Of a DNA stretch of 64,000 nucleotides, positions 1 to 9,337 are shown in pieces. Origin of the DNA: Bremerella sp. P1 (lineage in GTDB: Bacteria; Planctomycetota; Planctomycetia; Pirellulales; Pirellulaceae); the NCBI RefSeq assembly GCF_028748185.1, contig NZ_CP118164.1, positions 2,232,001-2,296,000 of the forward strand. The letters are read 5' to 3'. Position 1 is the first letter of the stretch. Each line of letters begins with the position of its first letter. The translations under genes were made by a program, and so were the position numbers. The notes below the pieces were generated by a model, which was given only the letters and a program-made list of their open reading frames with translations, had not been told where the DNA came from and ran no database searches.

Positions 1-1526
1 AGCATGTCGTAACTGGTGAACAGCACGAACGCGTGCCCCTGGGTTTGCTCGACGTACCGCTTCACCATATCGGCCAGCGCCTGGTCGTAGTCGCGGCGAT
101 TGCTGGGGTCTGGCATCCCTTTCACCAGGACCAGCTTGACGTTCTTCTTGTAGTCGAACGGACTGCCGGAGGTGACCTCGTCGTTTCGCGTGATGCCGAT
201 GCGATCCTTGAAAAAGTCAAAGCCCTCGTTCGGCGAGGACGATAGCGTCGCGCTGGTCAGGATCACACTGTCCACCTTCTGGAACAGCTCTTCCCTGAGC
301 ACTGGCCCCACTTCAATCGGCGTGGCGAACAGCTTCACTCGTCGGTAAGGTCCACGCTGCTGGCTGCTTTCGACCCAGTAGACGGTGTGTTCCATCTTCT
401 GCATCCGCCAGGCTTCGATCGAGTCGGCCATCAGGAAGATGCGGTCCGACAGCGAATGAAAGTCTTGCCGCGTACCTTCCTCTTCAAAGCGATCCCCTTC
501 CGACTTCACCATCTGGGCCAGCTTGGCCATCGCCGGCGAGAGGACATTCGGGATCAGCTCCGGCACGTTCACGCGGCCGTTTCCGCCCGGGTTCTCTTCC
601 AGCCAGCTATCCAGCTCGTTGAAAAACTGCTGGGCTCGATAGCGGGTATGCACTACCTGGTTCATCGCGTCGCTGCACTCGTGATGGACCAGCAGGCCTT
701 TCTGGGTGCGTTCGTTGAACAGCTTGTTCAGGGCGAAGTCGATCTGCGTCGACGTGACCGACATCCCCAGGTGATCGCCGGCGACCCCTTCCAGCGTGTG
801 CGCTTCGTCGAAGATCACCGCGTCGTACGAAGGCAGCAAGCTGACGCCACTACGCCGCAGGGCCAGGTCGCTGAAGAACAACGCATGGTTCACGATCAGC
901 AGCTGTGCGTTCTGCATCCGGCGGCGAGCCCGGTAGTAGAAACAGTCGTCGTACGAAGGACACTTGCGTCCCAGGCAGTTGCCGCTGTCGCTGGCGATTT
1001 CGTCCCACACTTTGATGGCTGGGCGAAAGTCGAGATCGCTTAGCGAGCCGTCCGCCGTCTTCTTCGACCACTCTTTGAGCGTGCGGAGCTGCGTCGTCTC
1101 TTCGTCTTTGTCGAACAGGCTGGCACTGCGAAGCGAGGCTGATCCCAGCCGACGCAGGCTCACGTAGTTGCCACGGCCCTTGGCCAGCACGGCCGTGAAT
1201 TCCAAGGGAATGGCCGCGTTGATCAGCGGAATATCCTTTTCCAGCAGCTGTTCCTGCAAGCTGATTGTATGGGTCGAGATGACCACGCGGCGGGACTTCT
1301 CACCATTTCCTTGCTGGCCACAAGCCCACAGGATCGACGGCACCAGGTAGGCAAAGCTCTTGCCGACGCCCGTCCCGGCCTCGACCACCAGGTGGCGGTT
1401 CTTGGCCAGGGCCTTGCCCACGGCCTGGGCCATGGCCATCTGCTCGGGGCGCTGTTCGTATTGTTGTAATCGACGAGCGATCAGCCCCTGGGGGCCGAGA
1501 ACGTCCTCGATTGACAGGTTATCCAT
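1..1526 (-). CDS. DinG-family ATP-dependent DNA helicase, 3' end outside window
   Basis: This is a superfamily 2 helicase of the DinG/XPD type, which unwinds DNA with ATP and is linked to repair and R-loop removal. The reverse-strand frame is open from the ATG at 1526 to the left edge, giving 508 codons. Visible motifs are Walker A AGTGVGKS (residues 50-57), a cysteine cluster (C-x4-C-x5-C, about residues 184-196) expected to hold a 4Fe-4S cluster, then NHALFF, and the DEAH box at 240-243. The sequence SVILTSATLS is a typical later helicase motif. The C-terminal helicase lobe is cut by the window edge. Whether it is DinG proper or a YoaA-like relative cannot be settled from this part. Confidence 0.88.
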   Translation of the reverse strand, partial: MDNLSIEDVLGPQGLIARRLQQYEQRPEQMAMAQAVGKALAKNRHLVVEAGTGVGKSFAYLVPSILWACGQQGNGEKSRRVVISTHTISLQEQLLEKDIPLINAAIPLEFTAVLAKGRGNYVSLRRLGSASLRSASLFDKDEETTQLRTLKEWSKKTADGSLSDLDFRPAIKVWDEIASDSGNCLGRKCPSYDDCFYYRARRRMQNAQLLIVNHALFFSDLALRRSGVSLLPSYDAVIFDEAHTLEGVAGDHLGMSVTSTQIDFALNKLFNERTQKGLLVHHECSDAMNQVVHTRYRAQQFFNELDSWLEENPGGNGRVNVPELIPNVLSPAMAKLAQMVKSEGDRFEEEGTRQDFHSLSDRIFLMADSIEAWRMQKMEHTVYWVESSQQRGPYRRVKLFATPIEVGPVLREELFQKVDSVILTSATLSSSPNEGFDFFKDRIGITRNDEVTSGSPFDYKKNVKLVLVKGMPDPSNRRDYDQALADMVKRYVEQTQGHAFVLFTSYDM

Positions 1527-1728
1527 CCGTGAACTGCTTGACTGACTGGTATGGCTTTACAGGGTCGGTAACTGTTTACTCTATCGCGGATCGAGCCTAC
1601 TGCCCACCACGATGGGTAAAAGTCGCGTCGTAAGCTAGAGCAGGGACTCGATTTGGAATAGACTAGGATCCGGCCTTTTGGGGCCGACCTTTTCGTACTG
1701 TCCTTCTGCGTTGAGAAAGTCATCCACG

Positions 1729-2418
1729 ATGCCGATCGACTTCGATTGCGCCGTTTGCAAACATAGAATTCGCGTCCCGGATGGAACCGAGGGAAAGCGA
1801 ACCAAGTGCCCCAAGTGCAACGCCATCCAGCCGGTTCCGTCCGAAACGGACGAATTACAGCTGAAGGACTCGCCAGGCGAACCTGCCCCGACACGTCGAT
1901 CTGGCGTGGGGGATGCCTTCAAACCACGGGAATCCTCGCCGCCACCGCAAGAGAAGAGTCCTTTCGGCGACATGGACTCAGATAGCTCAACCAATCCTTA
2001 CGCCCCTTCGTACGGCGAAGACGCGGTCAAGGTCAGCTCGGCCCGCATGGAGGCCATGGAAAAGCTGCAGACGCCGGCCCTGATCTGCCTGATCCTGGCG
2101 GGTCTGGGCATCGCTTCCAACCTGGTGACGCTGATCATCTCGGTGATCGGGATCATTGGCGAAGGGGCCCGCGGAAACGACGTCGTCATTCAGCTAATCA
2201 GTTATGCGATCGGTTTCGGATTCGCGATCGGTCTGTTGGGTTTTGCCTGTTTCGGACTGATGCAGGCCCGTGATCTTAAAAGTTATGGCCTGGCCTGGGC
2301 AGGCTTCATTATCACTTTGCTTCCCTGTTCGTGTTGTTTTCCCCTGTCCCTTCCTATTAGCATCTGGGGAATGATGGTTCTGTCCGATAATAGCGTCCAG
2401 CGTCAGTTCACTTCGTAA
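1729..2418 (+). CDS. Zinc-ribbon membrane protein, paralogue 1 of 4
   Basis: A 229-residue protein of unknown function. It starts with a four-cysteine zinc ribbon (CAVC at residues 6-9, then CPKC), followed by a Pro/Ser-rich charged linker (about 40-110) and three to four hydrophobic segments to the C-terminus. I chose the ATG at 1729 because its three downstream paralogues start at the same point (M-[PS]-I-[DS]-F-x-C). The first potential start, at 1678, would add 17 unrelated residues. It leads a tandem array of four paralogues on the same strand and is the most diverged in its linker and third hydrophobic region. The likely topology is a cytosolic zinc ribbon tethered to the membrane. Confidence 0.8.
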   Translation: MPIDFDCAVCKHRIRVPDGTEGKRTKCPKCNAIQPVPSETDELQLKDSPGEPAPTRRSGVGDAFKPRESSPPPQEKSPFGDMDSDSSTNPYAPSYGEDAVKVSSARMEAMEKLQTPALICLILAGLGIASNLVTLIISVIGIIGEGARGNDVVIQLISYAIGFGFAIGLLGFACFGLMQARDLKSYGLAWAGFIITLLPCSCCFPLSLPISIWGMMVLSDNSVQRQFTS

Positions 2419-2484
2419 CGAGTCGCTAGGTCCATGTTGTTGCTCCTACGTTGAAACTCCCTCGAACCGATCAGGTGCCTTCCC

Positions 2485-3216
2485 ATGTCGATCGACTTTC
2501 CTTGCTCGAATTGCCATCAGACGGTTCGCGTGCCCGATGGCACCGAAGGTAAAAAGACCAAGTGCCCTAAATGCCAACAGGTCCAGGTCATTCCCGATAA
2601 GAACTCGTTCGGGTCATCCTCGGCACCGACGCCTCCTCCGGCACCCGAGCAGCCGGCCAAGGAAGAATCGATGTGGGATGACCTGATGCCAGAGCCGTCG
2701 TCTGCACCAGCGCCCGCTTCCAGCAATCCGTTCGGCGATGCTCCCGATCCGTTTGGGCCTCCGGCCGACAATCCCTATATGTCGCCGACTCAGTCCTCTT
2801 CGTCTTATCCACGTCGAGGTGCTTCGCGCGAAGAGGCTCGCTCGAAACTGATGGGTCCGGCGATCGGCGTTTTGGTATGTAACGTCCTGGGGCTGCTTCT
2901 GCTGGGTGTCTGGGCGATTGCCACGATCATCGAGCTTCAAAAAGGAAACGAGATCAACGATACGCCTGAGATCGTCGGAGCCAGCATCGCTCTGTTCATC
3001 ATGTTCGGCCTTCCGTTCCTGCTGAGTCTGTTGTGCATGGCGGCCATGGCCCGAGCGTTTGCCGTCCGCAATTATGGCCTGGTCATGACCGGATTCATCC
3101 TGGCCTTAACGCCCTTTGGCGGAGGCTGCGGCTGCTTGATCGGGATGCTCTTTGGTATCTGGGGTATCGTGATGATGAACGATGATTCCGTCAAAGCGGC
3201 CTTTCGTCTGCCGTAA
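2485..3216 (+). CDS. Zinc-ribbon membrane protein, paralogue 2 of 4
   Basis: A 243-residue protein with an N-terminal zinc ribbon (CSNC...CPKC, residues 7-31), a Pro/Ala/Ser-rich linker to about 115, and a membrane region starting near MGPAIGVLV with three to four helices. It ends with a conserved cytosolic tail (NDDSVKAAFRLP). The zinc ribbon and the tail are nearly identical to those of the next gene, so this pair is the youngest duplication in the array. The linker NPFGDAPDPFGPP is also shared. No enzymatic motif is seen; the function is unknown, and a sensory or scaffolding role is only a guess. Confidence 0.82.
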   Translation: MSIDFPCSNCHQTVRVPDGTEGKKTKCPKCQQVQVIPDKNSFGSSSAPTPPPAPEQPAKEESMWDDLMPEPSSAPAPASSNPFGDAPDPFGPPADNPYMSPTQSSSSYPRRGASREEARSKLMGPAIGVLVCNVLGLLLLGVWAIATIIELQKGNEINDTPEIVGASIALFIMFGLPFLLSLLCMAAMARAFAVRNYGLVMTGFILALTPFGGGCGCLIGMLFGIWGIVMMNDDSVKAAFRLP

Positions 3217-3271
3217 ATAGAAGCTCTCGAAACTGAAAAACGCGCTCCGCGTAGACGTGAAGTAAACGAAT

Positions 3272-4012
3272 ATGCCGATCGACTTTCCCTGCTCCAGTTG
3301 CCATCAGACGGTTCGCGTGCCTGATGGCACCGAAGGTAAAAAGACCAAGTGCCCCAAGTGCCAACACATCCAGGTCATTCCCAATAAAAGCGCGGCAGGT
3401 TCGTCCCCCACGCCAACGCCTCCTCCGGCTCCCCAGCAGCCGGCCAAGAAAGAATCGGTCTGGGATGACCTGACGTCGGAATCGACTCCAGCCGAGCCAC
3501 CTGCGTCGAGCAATCCGTTTGGCGATGCTCCCGATCCCTTTGGACCGCCGTCGGACAATCCCTATGTGTCGCCCCCTTCGTCGGCGTCTTCCTCTTCGTC
3601 TTACGCACCTCGACCGGCTTCCCGTGAGGACGCACGCTCGAAACTGATGGGCCCTGCAATTGGTATTCTGGTAACTAACGGGTTGGGTCTGCTCCTGATG
3701 TTACTGGGGATCCTCATCACGATTGTCGAAGTCGTAGACGGTGGCGGATTCAACGGGAACCAGAACGATGTCGAGGTCCTTATCGTGGCGGTGTTCCAAT
3801 TTGGCATACCGTTGCTGTTCACCATCCTGTCGATTACGGCGATGATCCGCGCGCTGGCTGTCCGCAACTATGCGTTGGTCATGACCGGTTTTATCCTATC
3901 GATAACGCCCTGCTCGGGCGGATTCTGCTGCCTGATCGGGATGGTCTTTGGCATCTGGGGAATTGTGGTCATGAACGACGATTCCGTGAAAGCAGCGTTT
4001 CGCCTACCGTAG
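3272..4012 (+). CDS. Zinc-ribbon membrane protein, paralogue 3 of 4
   Basis: A 246-residue protein, closest to the preceding gene: same zinc ribbon (CSSC...CPKC), same Pro-rich linker motif and the same 12-residue C-terminal tail. The transmembrane stretches differ more than the ends, especially the extracytoplasmic loop, which carries a Gly/Asn-rich insert (GGGFNGNQN). The 55-base gap from the previous gene contains no obvious terminator, so co-transcription is likely. The function is unknown. Confidence 0.82.
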   Translation: MPIDFPCSSCHQTVRVPDGTEGKKTKCPKCQHIQVIPNKSAAGSSPTPTPPPAPQQPAKKESVWDDLTSESTPAEPPASSNPFGDAPDPFGPPSDNPYVSPPSSASSSSSYAPRPASREDARSKLMGPAIGILVTNGLGLLLMLLGILITIVEVVDGGGFNGNQNDVEVLIVAVFQFGIPLLFTILSITAMIRALAVRNYALVMTGFILSITPCSGGFCCLIGMVFGIWGIVVMNDDSVKAAFRLP

Positions 4013-4044
4013 CTAAGCCGTTACCTATTTGAGAAAGTCTTGCG

Positions 4045-4755
4045 ATGCCGATCAGTTTTCATTGCGAAACCTGTCGGCGGTCTATCTGCGTTCCCGATGG
4101 TTCGGAAGGCAAAAAGACACGCTGTCCGAATTGCTATTCGATCGTCCGGATTCCCTTCAGCGGTAGCCCGAAGCTGTTGACGACCCCCGACGTACCCGAG
4201 GTCGCTCCACTGGAAGAAGAGGACCCACTGGGAATCACTGGTAAGACTGAATCTCGCTGGGATGCCCCGCCCCCGGACCAACCTTCCCCAAATCCTTTTG
4301 CCGAGCGGCCTGAACCGTCACCGGTCGAAAGTCCCCAGGCACCACTGCCAGGTCAGCCACGGGACACAACCCAAAAGCAAAAGATCCTGAAGGCCTTGGC
4401 GATCGCGTTGATGCTGCTGGGAGTGCCGTCGCTGGTTTTCGGCTTGCTGATGATTGGCGTTCGAGTTGTGGTGATCTTTGAATACCCAACCGATGATCCG
4501 CGAACGCTTGGTGCACTGGCAGGCCTGATCACGGTGTTTATCGTTCAAGTATTGACCCTTATTGCCTTGAACGAGGCACGCATCATGCGGAACTACATCA
4601 CCGCACGCACGGGAATGATCTTGGCCATAATCCCGTTCTCCTACCCGGCAGCTCTCTTGATCGTGCCGCTGGCGCTGGCGATTTGGGGGGTCGCAATTCT
4701 GTACGATCCCGACGTTCGTGCCGCCTTCGAAAGCGAACCCAAGCTAGACGCCTGA
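4045..4755 (+). CDS. Zinc-ribbon membrane protein, paralogue 4 of 4
   Basis: A 236-residue protein with the zinc ribbon CETC...CPNC at the N-terminus, an acidic/proline linker and hydrophobic segments from about residue 115. It is more diverged than copies 2 and 3; its C-terminal tail is VRAAFESEPKLDA. The 11 bases at the 5' side of its leader (TTGAGAAAGTC, about 4029-4039) recur upstream of paralogue 1 (1711-1721), so the duplication unit included the translation leader. The gap to the previous gene is 32 bases, consistent with one operon. Confidence 0.8.
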   Translation: MPISFHCETCRRSICVPDGSEGKKTRCPNCYSIVRIPFSGSPKLLTTPDVPEVAPLEEEDPLGITGKTESRWDAPPPDQPSPNPFAERPEPSPVESPQAPLPGQPRDTTQKQKILKALAIALMLLGVPSLVFGLLMIGVRVVVIFEYPTDDPRTLGALAGLITVFIVQVLTLIALNEARIMRNYITARTGMILAIIPFSYPAALLIVPLALAIWGVAILYDPDVRAAFESEPKLDA

Positions 4756-4849
4756 CTGACACGCCCCGCCGCGTGTGTTAAAACAAGCGTTCTTTATCGA
4801 ACTAACCCCCAAGCTTTGCCTGTCTTATTCTCTGAGGAGATTTGCCCCC

Positions 4850-6046
4850 ATGGCTACCAACGGTGATCTGAATCGTAAATTGCGAATGGCTTTGGTCGGT
4901 GGTGGTTCCGGCTCGTTCATCGGCCGTGTTCATGCCACTGCAGCCGTCCTCGATAACCGCGCCGCACTGGTCGCCGGGGCACTCAGCTCGAACCCCGAAC
5001 GAGCCAAAGCTTCCGCTGCCGATTACGACATCCCCGAAGATCGGGCCTACACCAGCTACCAAGAGATGCTGGATAAGGAAAACGCCCTGCCGGAAGACAA
5101 GCGGATCGACTTCGTCTCGGTCGCCACGCCGAACCACATGCACTTCCCCGTGGCCAAGGCCGCCCTGGAAGCCGGCTTCAACGTCATGTGCGACAAGCCA
5201 ATGACGCTGACTCTGGAAGAAGCCGAAGAGCTGTACGAAGTCGTGCAGAAGTCGGGTGCCGTCTTCGCTGTTACGCACAACTACACCGGCTACCCACTGA
5301 TTCGCCAGGCTCGCGAGATGATCCTTAATGGTGAGCTGGGCGAGATCAACGCGATCCGCGTGCAGTACATCCAAGGCTGGCTGCGAGAAAAGCTGGAAGA
5401 CACCGACCAGAAGCAAGCTGCCTGGCGTAGCGATCCGAAGAAGAGTGGTGCCGCCGGTGCTTACGGCGACATCGGTACCCACGCCTACAACCTGGGCCGC
5501 TACATGACCGGTCTGCTGCCAGACAAGGTCAGCACAAGCCTGGCTACCTTCGTTGAAGGTCGCACGCTTGACGACTACGGCACCACCATCATTCGCTACG
5601 AAAACGGTGCCCTCTGCACGCTGACCGCTTCGCAGATCAGCCATGGCCGCGAAAACGATCTGGCGATCGAAATCGACGGCACCAAGGCCGCCATCCAGTG
5701 GCGTCAGGAAAACCCGAACGAAATGATCTTCCGCCAGAACGGCGAACCTCACAAGATCTACACCCGCAGCCCTGGTGCTCCGTTCATGACCCCGATGGGT
5801 GATGCTGCCTGCCGTATTCCGGCCGGTCACCCCGAAGGGTTCTTCGAAGCGTTCGCGAACATCTATCGCGCCGCGTTCGATGCGATGGCCCTGCGTGCGT
5901 TGGGTAAGGACTTCGAGAAGAAGGACACCGTCTATCCAAATATCCACGACGGCGTCGAAGGGATGTACTTCATTCAGCAGTGCGTCGCCAGTAGCCAAGA
6001 AGACGGCGCCTGGTTGCCCCTGAAGCACGAAGTGGCTCGCCGTTAA
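4850..6046 (+). CDS. Gfo/Idh/MocA family oxidoreductase
   Basis: A 398-residue NAD(P)-dependent sugar or inositol dehydrogenase-like enzyme. The N-terminal Rossmann fold shows the glycine-rich GGGSGSFIGRVH, and CDKPMTLTLEEAEEL is the family's [ED]KP catalytic-lysine motif. The GDIGTHAYNL stretch carries the usual active-site Asp and His. The ATG at 4850 follows a good ribosome binding site (TGAGGAG, 4833-4839); the in-frame start at 4775 would add 25 non-family residues. The substrate cannot be read from sequence. A rho-independent terminator lies just downstream. Confidence 0.9.
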   Translation: MATNGDLNRKLRMALVGGGSGSFIGRVHATAAVLDNRAALVAGALSSNPERAKASAADYDIPEDRAYTSYQEMLDKENALPEDKRIDFVSVATPNHMHFPVAKAALEAGFNVMCDKPMTLTLEEAEELYEVVQKSGAVFAVTHNYTGYPLIRQAREMILNGELGEINAIRVQYIQGWLREKLEDTDQKQAAWRSDPKKSGAAGAYGDIGTHAYNLGRYMTGLLPDKVSTSLATFVEGRTLDDYGTTIIRYENGALCTLTASQISHGRENDLAIEIDGTKAAIQWRQENPNEMIFRQNGEPHKIYTRSPGAPFMTPMGDAACRIPAGHPEGFFEAFANIYRAAFDAMALRALGKDFEKKDTVYPNIHDGVEGMYFIQQCVASSQEDGAWLPLKHEVARR

Positions 6047-6068
6047 GCAGCTTCCGTGCCATCCACAC

Positions 6069-6102
6069 ACGCCGCTTCCTGACACAGGGAGCGGCGTTTT
6101 TT
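6069..6102 (+). terminator. Rho-independent terminator after the oxidoreductase
   Basis: A GC-rich hairpin (ACGCCGCTTCC paired with GGGAGCGGCGT) is followed by a T6 run, 23 bases after the stop codon at 6046. Confidence 0.8.
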
Positions 6103-6129
6103 AATAGACCTTTCCCTGGATGAAATGCC

Positions 6130-6519
6130 ATGAAAATCGAACACTTTGCCCTCCAGGTTGCCGACCCGATTGCTGTTGCTCGCTGGTATGTCGTTCACCT
6201 GGGGATGACCATCCAGAAGGGAAGCAGCCAACCGCCGTTTGCCCACTTCCTGGCCGATGACGGGGGACAGATGCTGATCGAGCTCTACTTCAACGATCAG
6301 TTCGACGTGCCGGATCAATCGCAGGTCCCGCCGGCTCATTTTCACCTGGCATTCGTGAGCGAAGACATCGAGAAAGATCGCAAGCGGCTCATCGAAGCCG
6401 GGGCCAAGGAAGAAGGCCCGATCGCCACGCAGCCTAACGGCGACCTGGTTTGCTTTCTGCGCGACCCTTGGGGCCTGACGCTGCAGCTGGTCTCGCGCGT
6501 GGAAAAGCTTTTAGCCTAA
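6130..6519 (+). CDS. VOC family (glyoxalase/bleomycin resistance-like) protein
   Basis: A 129-residue single-module vicinal-oxygen-chelate protein. It opens with KIEHFALQVADP, the usual first beta strand with a potential metal-binding His, and contains ARWYVVHLGM in the helix after strand 1. It closes with FLRDPWGLTLQLV, the common DP-x-G-x-x-[IL]-x-L ending. A further His lies at HFHLAFVSED. The enzymatic activity (glyoxalase, dioxygenase or antibiotic binding) cannot be decided. It stands alone between a terminator and the next gene. Confidence 0.85.
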   Translation: MKIEHFALQVADPIAVARWYVVHLGMTIQKGSSQPPFAHFLADDGGQMLIELYFNDQFDVPDQSQVPPAHFHLAFVSEDIEKDRKRLIEAGAKEEGPIATQPNGDLVCFLRDPWGLTLQLVSRVEKLLA

Positions 6520-6593
6520 GAGACGTTTGTTTCGGGGCGAGCAATCGCCGATAATCGGGAGCATCTTTCCTATTCCCCTTGGAGGTGCTCCCC

Positions 6594-7799
6594 ATGCGAT
6601 TGCTGCCCGCCTTGCTGACTGCCCTGCTTCTGCTTCCCTGCCCACTCTTGGCCGATGAGCTTTCGTTTGAGCCCGAAGAGCTGAACACCCAGCTGGGCGT
6701 CGGGTACGCCGTTCGCCTGCTCGATATGAACGGCGACGAGAAGCTCGACATCTGCATTGTCGATAAAGAGCGTCTGATCTGGCTAGAAAACCCCAGCTGG
6801 ACCGAGCACGAGATCCTGGGCCCTGGCCAAACCAACGCCGACAACGTGGCCTTTGCCCCGGCCGACATCAACGGCGATGGAAAGCTCGACTTCGCGGTGG
6901 CCGCTGGCTGGGGTGGCGGCAAGACGCAGCGCGGCACCATCCAGTGGATCACCTCCGCGGAAGCCAAGGGAGATCACTGGAACGTCCATCCGATCCGCAA
7001 CGAGCACAGCACGCATCGCATCCGCTTTGCCAATGTCATCGGCGATGAAAAGCCGGAATTGATTATCGGCCCTCTCTTCGGCCCCGGCACGACGGGACCT
7101 CACTTCGCAGAGAACGGCGTGCGTCTAATCGCGCTCGAGATTCCCAAGACCCCAACCACCGACGAGTGGCCGGTCCACATGATCGACAACTCGTTGCACG
7201 TGATGCACAACTTCCTGCCGATCGACTTCACCGGCAACGGTAAGACCGACATCATCTCGGCCAGCTACGAAGGCGTTCACCTTCACGAGCTTCAGGAGGA
7301 CGGCAGTTGGAAGAAGTCGCAGCTGGGCAGCGGCGATCAAGAGTCGAGCCCCAGCCGCGGTGCCAGCGAAGTGAAAGTCGGTCGCCTGGCCAATGGCGAT
7401 TGGTATATCGCCACCATTGAACCGTGGCACGGCAATCAGATTGTGGTCTACACCAAGCCAGAGGATCAGCCGCTGCGAAGCCTATGGACGCGTCACGTCC
7501 TGGACGACCAATTGAAGTGGGGACACGCCGTTTGGTGTGCCAATTTAGACGACGACGCCGACGAGGAACTGGTGATCGGGGTTCGCGACGATCAGACCGA
7601 TAGTACCCGCCGCGGACTGCGTATTTTCGACCCTCAGGATGCTAAGGGATCCCAATTCCAGCGAACGGTCATTGACCCCGGAGCGGTTGCCATCGAAGAT
7701 TTAGCCGTAGGGGACCTGAACGGGGATGGCAAAGCCGATATCGTGGCGGTCGGTCGGCAAACACACAACGCCAAGATCTACTGGAACAAAACTCAATAG
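6594..7799 (+). CDS. Secreted FG-GAP/VCBS repeat protein
   Basis: A 401-residue exported protein with a signal peptide (MRLLPALLTALLLLPCPLLA, cut near residue 20) and several FG-GAP/VCBS-type repeats with calcium-loop consensus D-x-[ND]-G-[DN]-G: DMNGDEKLD, DINGDGKLD, DFTGNGKTD and DLNGDGKAD. Such repeats fold as beta-propeller blades. Planctomycetes encode many of them and usually annotate them as surface or carbohydrate-associated proteins. The ATG at 6594 has a strong GGAGGT ribosome binding site at 6581. No catalytic domain is visible. Confidence 0.87.
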   Translation: MRLLPALLTALLLLPCPLLADELSFEPEELNTQLGVGYAVRLLDMNGDEKLDICIVDKERLIWLENPSWTEHEILGPGQTNADNVAFAPADINGDGKLDFAVAAGWGGGKTQRGTIQWITSAEAKGDHWNVHPIRNEHSTHRIRFANVIGDEKPELIIGPLFGPGTTGPHFAENGVRLIALEIPKTPTTDEWPVHMIDNSLHVMHNFLPIDFTGNGKTDIISASYEGVHLHELQEDGSWKKSQLGSGDQESSPSRGASEVKVGRLANGDWYIATIEPWHGNQIVVYTKPEDQPLRSLWTRHVLDDQLKWGHAVWCANLDDDADEELVIGVRDDQTDSTRRGLRIFDPQDAKGSQFQRTVIDPGAVAIEDLAVGDLNGDGKADIVAVGRQTHNAKIYWNKTQ

Positions 7800-7972
7800 C
7801 GATCGCTACATTTCTCAAACATTACCTATTTACCGGGTGGTTCCTACTATTTTTATCGCAAAATTTCAATATCGCTGGGTGAATGACGAACGGACCGTTA
7901 CACTGGATTTCACCTGCCAAACGCGAAATCTTATCTCCCCACATCATGAAGAACGAAATAGGAACAGGCCCG

Positions 7973-8980
7973 ATGAGTAAAGTTCGTTGGGGTGTGCTGA
8001 GCACCGCAAAGATCGGTACGGTCAAAGTCATCCCTGGGATGCAGAAAGGGCAATATTGCGAAGTGACCGGCATCGCCTCGCGCTCGCTGGAAAACGCCCA
8101 GGCAGCTGCTGACCAGCTCAATATTCCCAAAGCTTACGGTTCGTACGAAGCCCTGCTGGAAGACCCCGAAATCGACGCGGTCTATATCCCGCTGCCCAAC
8201 CACATGCATGTGCCCTGGGCCATCAAGGCCATACAGGCCGGCAAGCACGTGCTGTGCGAAAAGCCAATCGGACTGAGTGTCGAAGAAGCCCGGCATCTGG
8301 CCGACATCGCTTACCAACACCCGAACCTGAAGGTGATGGAAGCGTTCATGTTTCGCCATCACCCGCAGTGGCAGAAGGCCCGCCAGATTGTCCGCGAAGG
8401 GGGTATCGGTACGCCGGTCACCATCCAGTGCTTCTTCTCGTACTTCAACAACAACCCATCCGACATCCGCAACAATCCTGACTGGGGTGGCGGCGGCATC
8501 ATGGACATCGGCTGCTACCCGATCTCGCTGTCGCGGTTCATCCTCGAAGGCGAACCGGAAAAGGTCATCGCTTCGGTGACGCGCGACGAAGAGTTCAAGA
8601 CCGACGTCGTGTCGTCGGTGATGATCGACTTCGGCGGGCTGATGAGCACGTTTACCTGCGGCACAAAGATCGTCCCCTACCAGCGGGTCAACATCTTCGG
8701 CACCGAAGGCCGCGTTGAGATCCAGATTCCCTTCAACGCTCCACCAGACGAGCCGTGCATCTTGTGGCATCAGCAAGGGGAAGAGATCACCGAGATCCAA
8801 CTGCCGGTGGCCGATCAATACACGATCCAAGGCGACCTCATGTCGCAGGCCATCCTGGAAGACACCGACGTCCCCACGCCTATCTCCGATGCGGTCGCCA
8901 ACATGGAAGTCATCGAAGCCGTCTTCCGCAGCGAACGCTCCGGCCGCTGGGAATCGGTCAATCACATGGTGGCCAAGTAG
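7973..8980 (+). CDS. Gfo/Idh/MocA family oxidoreductase
   Basis: A 335-residue NAD(P)-dependent dehydrogenase-like protein, with Rossmann segment WGVLSTAKIGTVKVIPG, the catalytic-lysine motif CEKPIGLSVEEA and MDIGCYPISLSRF for the later active-site Asp/Tyr region. The overall pattern (YIPLPNHMH, FMFRHHPQW) resembles the glucose-fructose oxidoreductase/trans-dihydrobenzenediol dehydrogenase branch. The start at 7973 matches the family; upstream in-frame ATGs at 7946 and 7883 are possible but would precede the Rossmann fold with unrelated residues. It is distinct from the oxidoreductase at 4850 and not a recent duplicate. Confidence 0.9.
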   Translation: MSKVRWGVLSTAKIGTVKVIPGMQKGQYCEVTGIASRSLENAQAAADQLNIPKAYGSYEALLEDPEIDAVYIPLPNHMHVPWAIKAIQAGKHVLCEKPIGLSVEEARHLADIAYQHPNLKVMEAFMFRHHPQWQKARQIVREGGIGTPVTIQCFFSYFNNNPSDIRNNPDWGGGGIMDIGCYPISLSRFILEGEPEKVIASVTRDEEFKTDVVSSVMIDFGGLMSTFTCGTKIVPYQRVNIFGTEGRVEIQIPFNAPPDEPCILWHQQGEEITEIQLPVADQYTIQGDLMSQAILEDTDVPTPISDAVANMEVIEAVFRSERSGRWESVNHMVAK

Positions 8981-9337
8981 GAAACGATCTCCATCGCCCG
9001 CTTTCGCCTTCGCAGGCTGAGGGGCTGATAAGCGATGCGATCAAAGCACATGAAAGCCCTGGAAGAACAACCTTCCAGGGCTTTTGTCACTTCTTGTTCA
9101 TCGGTTGCGGGGCTCACACAGCTCGCGTGATTCACTTAGACACTTAGGCCTGGTCTTGGGATCCAAGCCTACTGTTTTTCACGGAAGTGATTGCAGTGAT
9201 CACGGCGTGCCTCGCGATGCCGATCATTCCCTCGGGGGGGGATCACCCCAGTATCATAGCCATCGCACCACCCAGCTGTTACGGTGAGAGATATGTGCTG
9301 CTTACTCTTTTCTGTCGATTCGCAAAAGCCGAGCTGA
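8981..9337. other. Intergenic stretch with a terminator
   Basis: This gap of 357 bases holds the terminator at 9053-9085 and no credible open frame. Nothing else is recognised. The G-rich run at about 9235-9241 has no obvious role. Confidence 0.6.
9053..9085 (+). terminator. Rho-independent terminator
   Basis: A perfect 13-base stem (AAAGCCCTGGAAG with CTTCCAGGGCTTT) around a six-base loop. It is near symmetric, with A-rich and T-rich flanks, so it may work in both directions. Confidence 0.8.

Noticed and set aside
4802-6085. A 427-codon minus-strand frame
   Set aside because: It is antisense to the Gfo/Idh/MocA enzyme at 4850-6046 and shows no domain.
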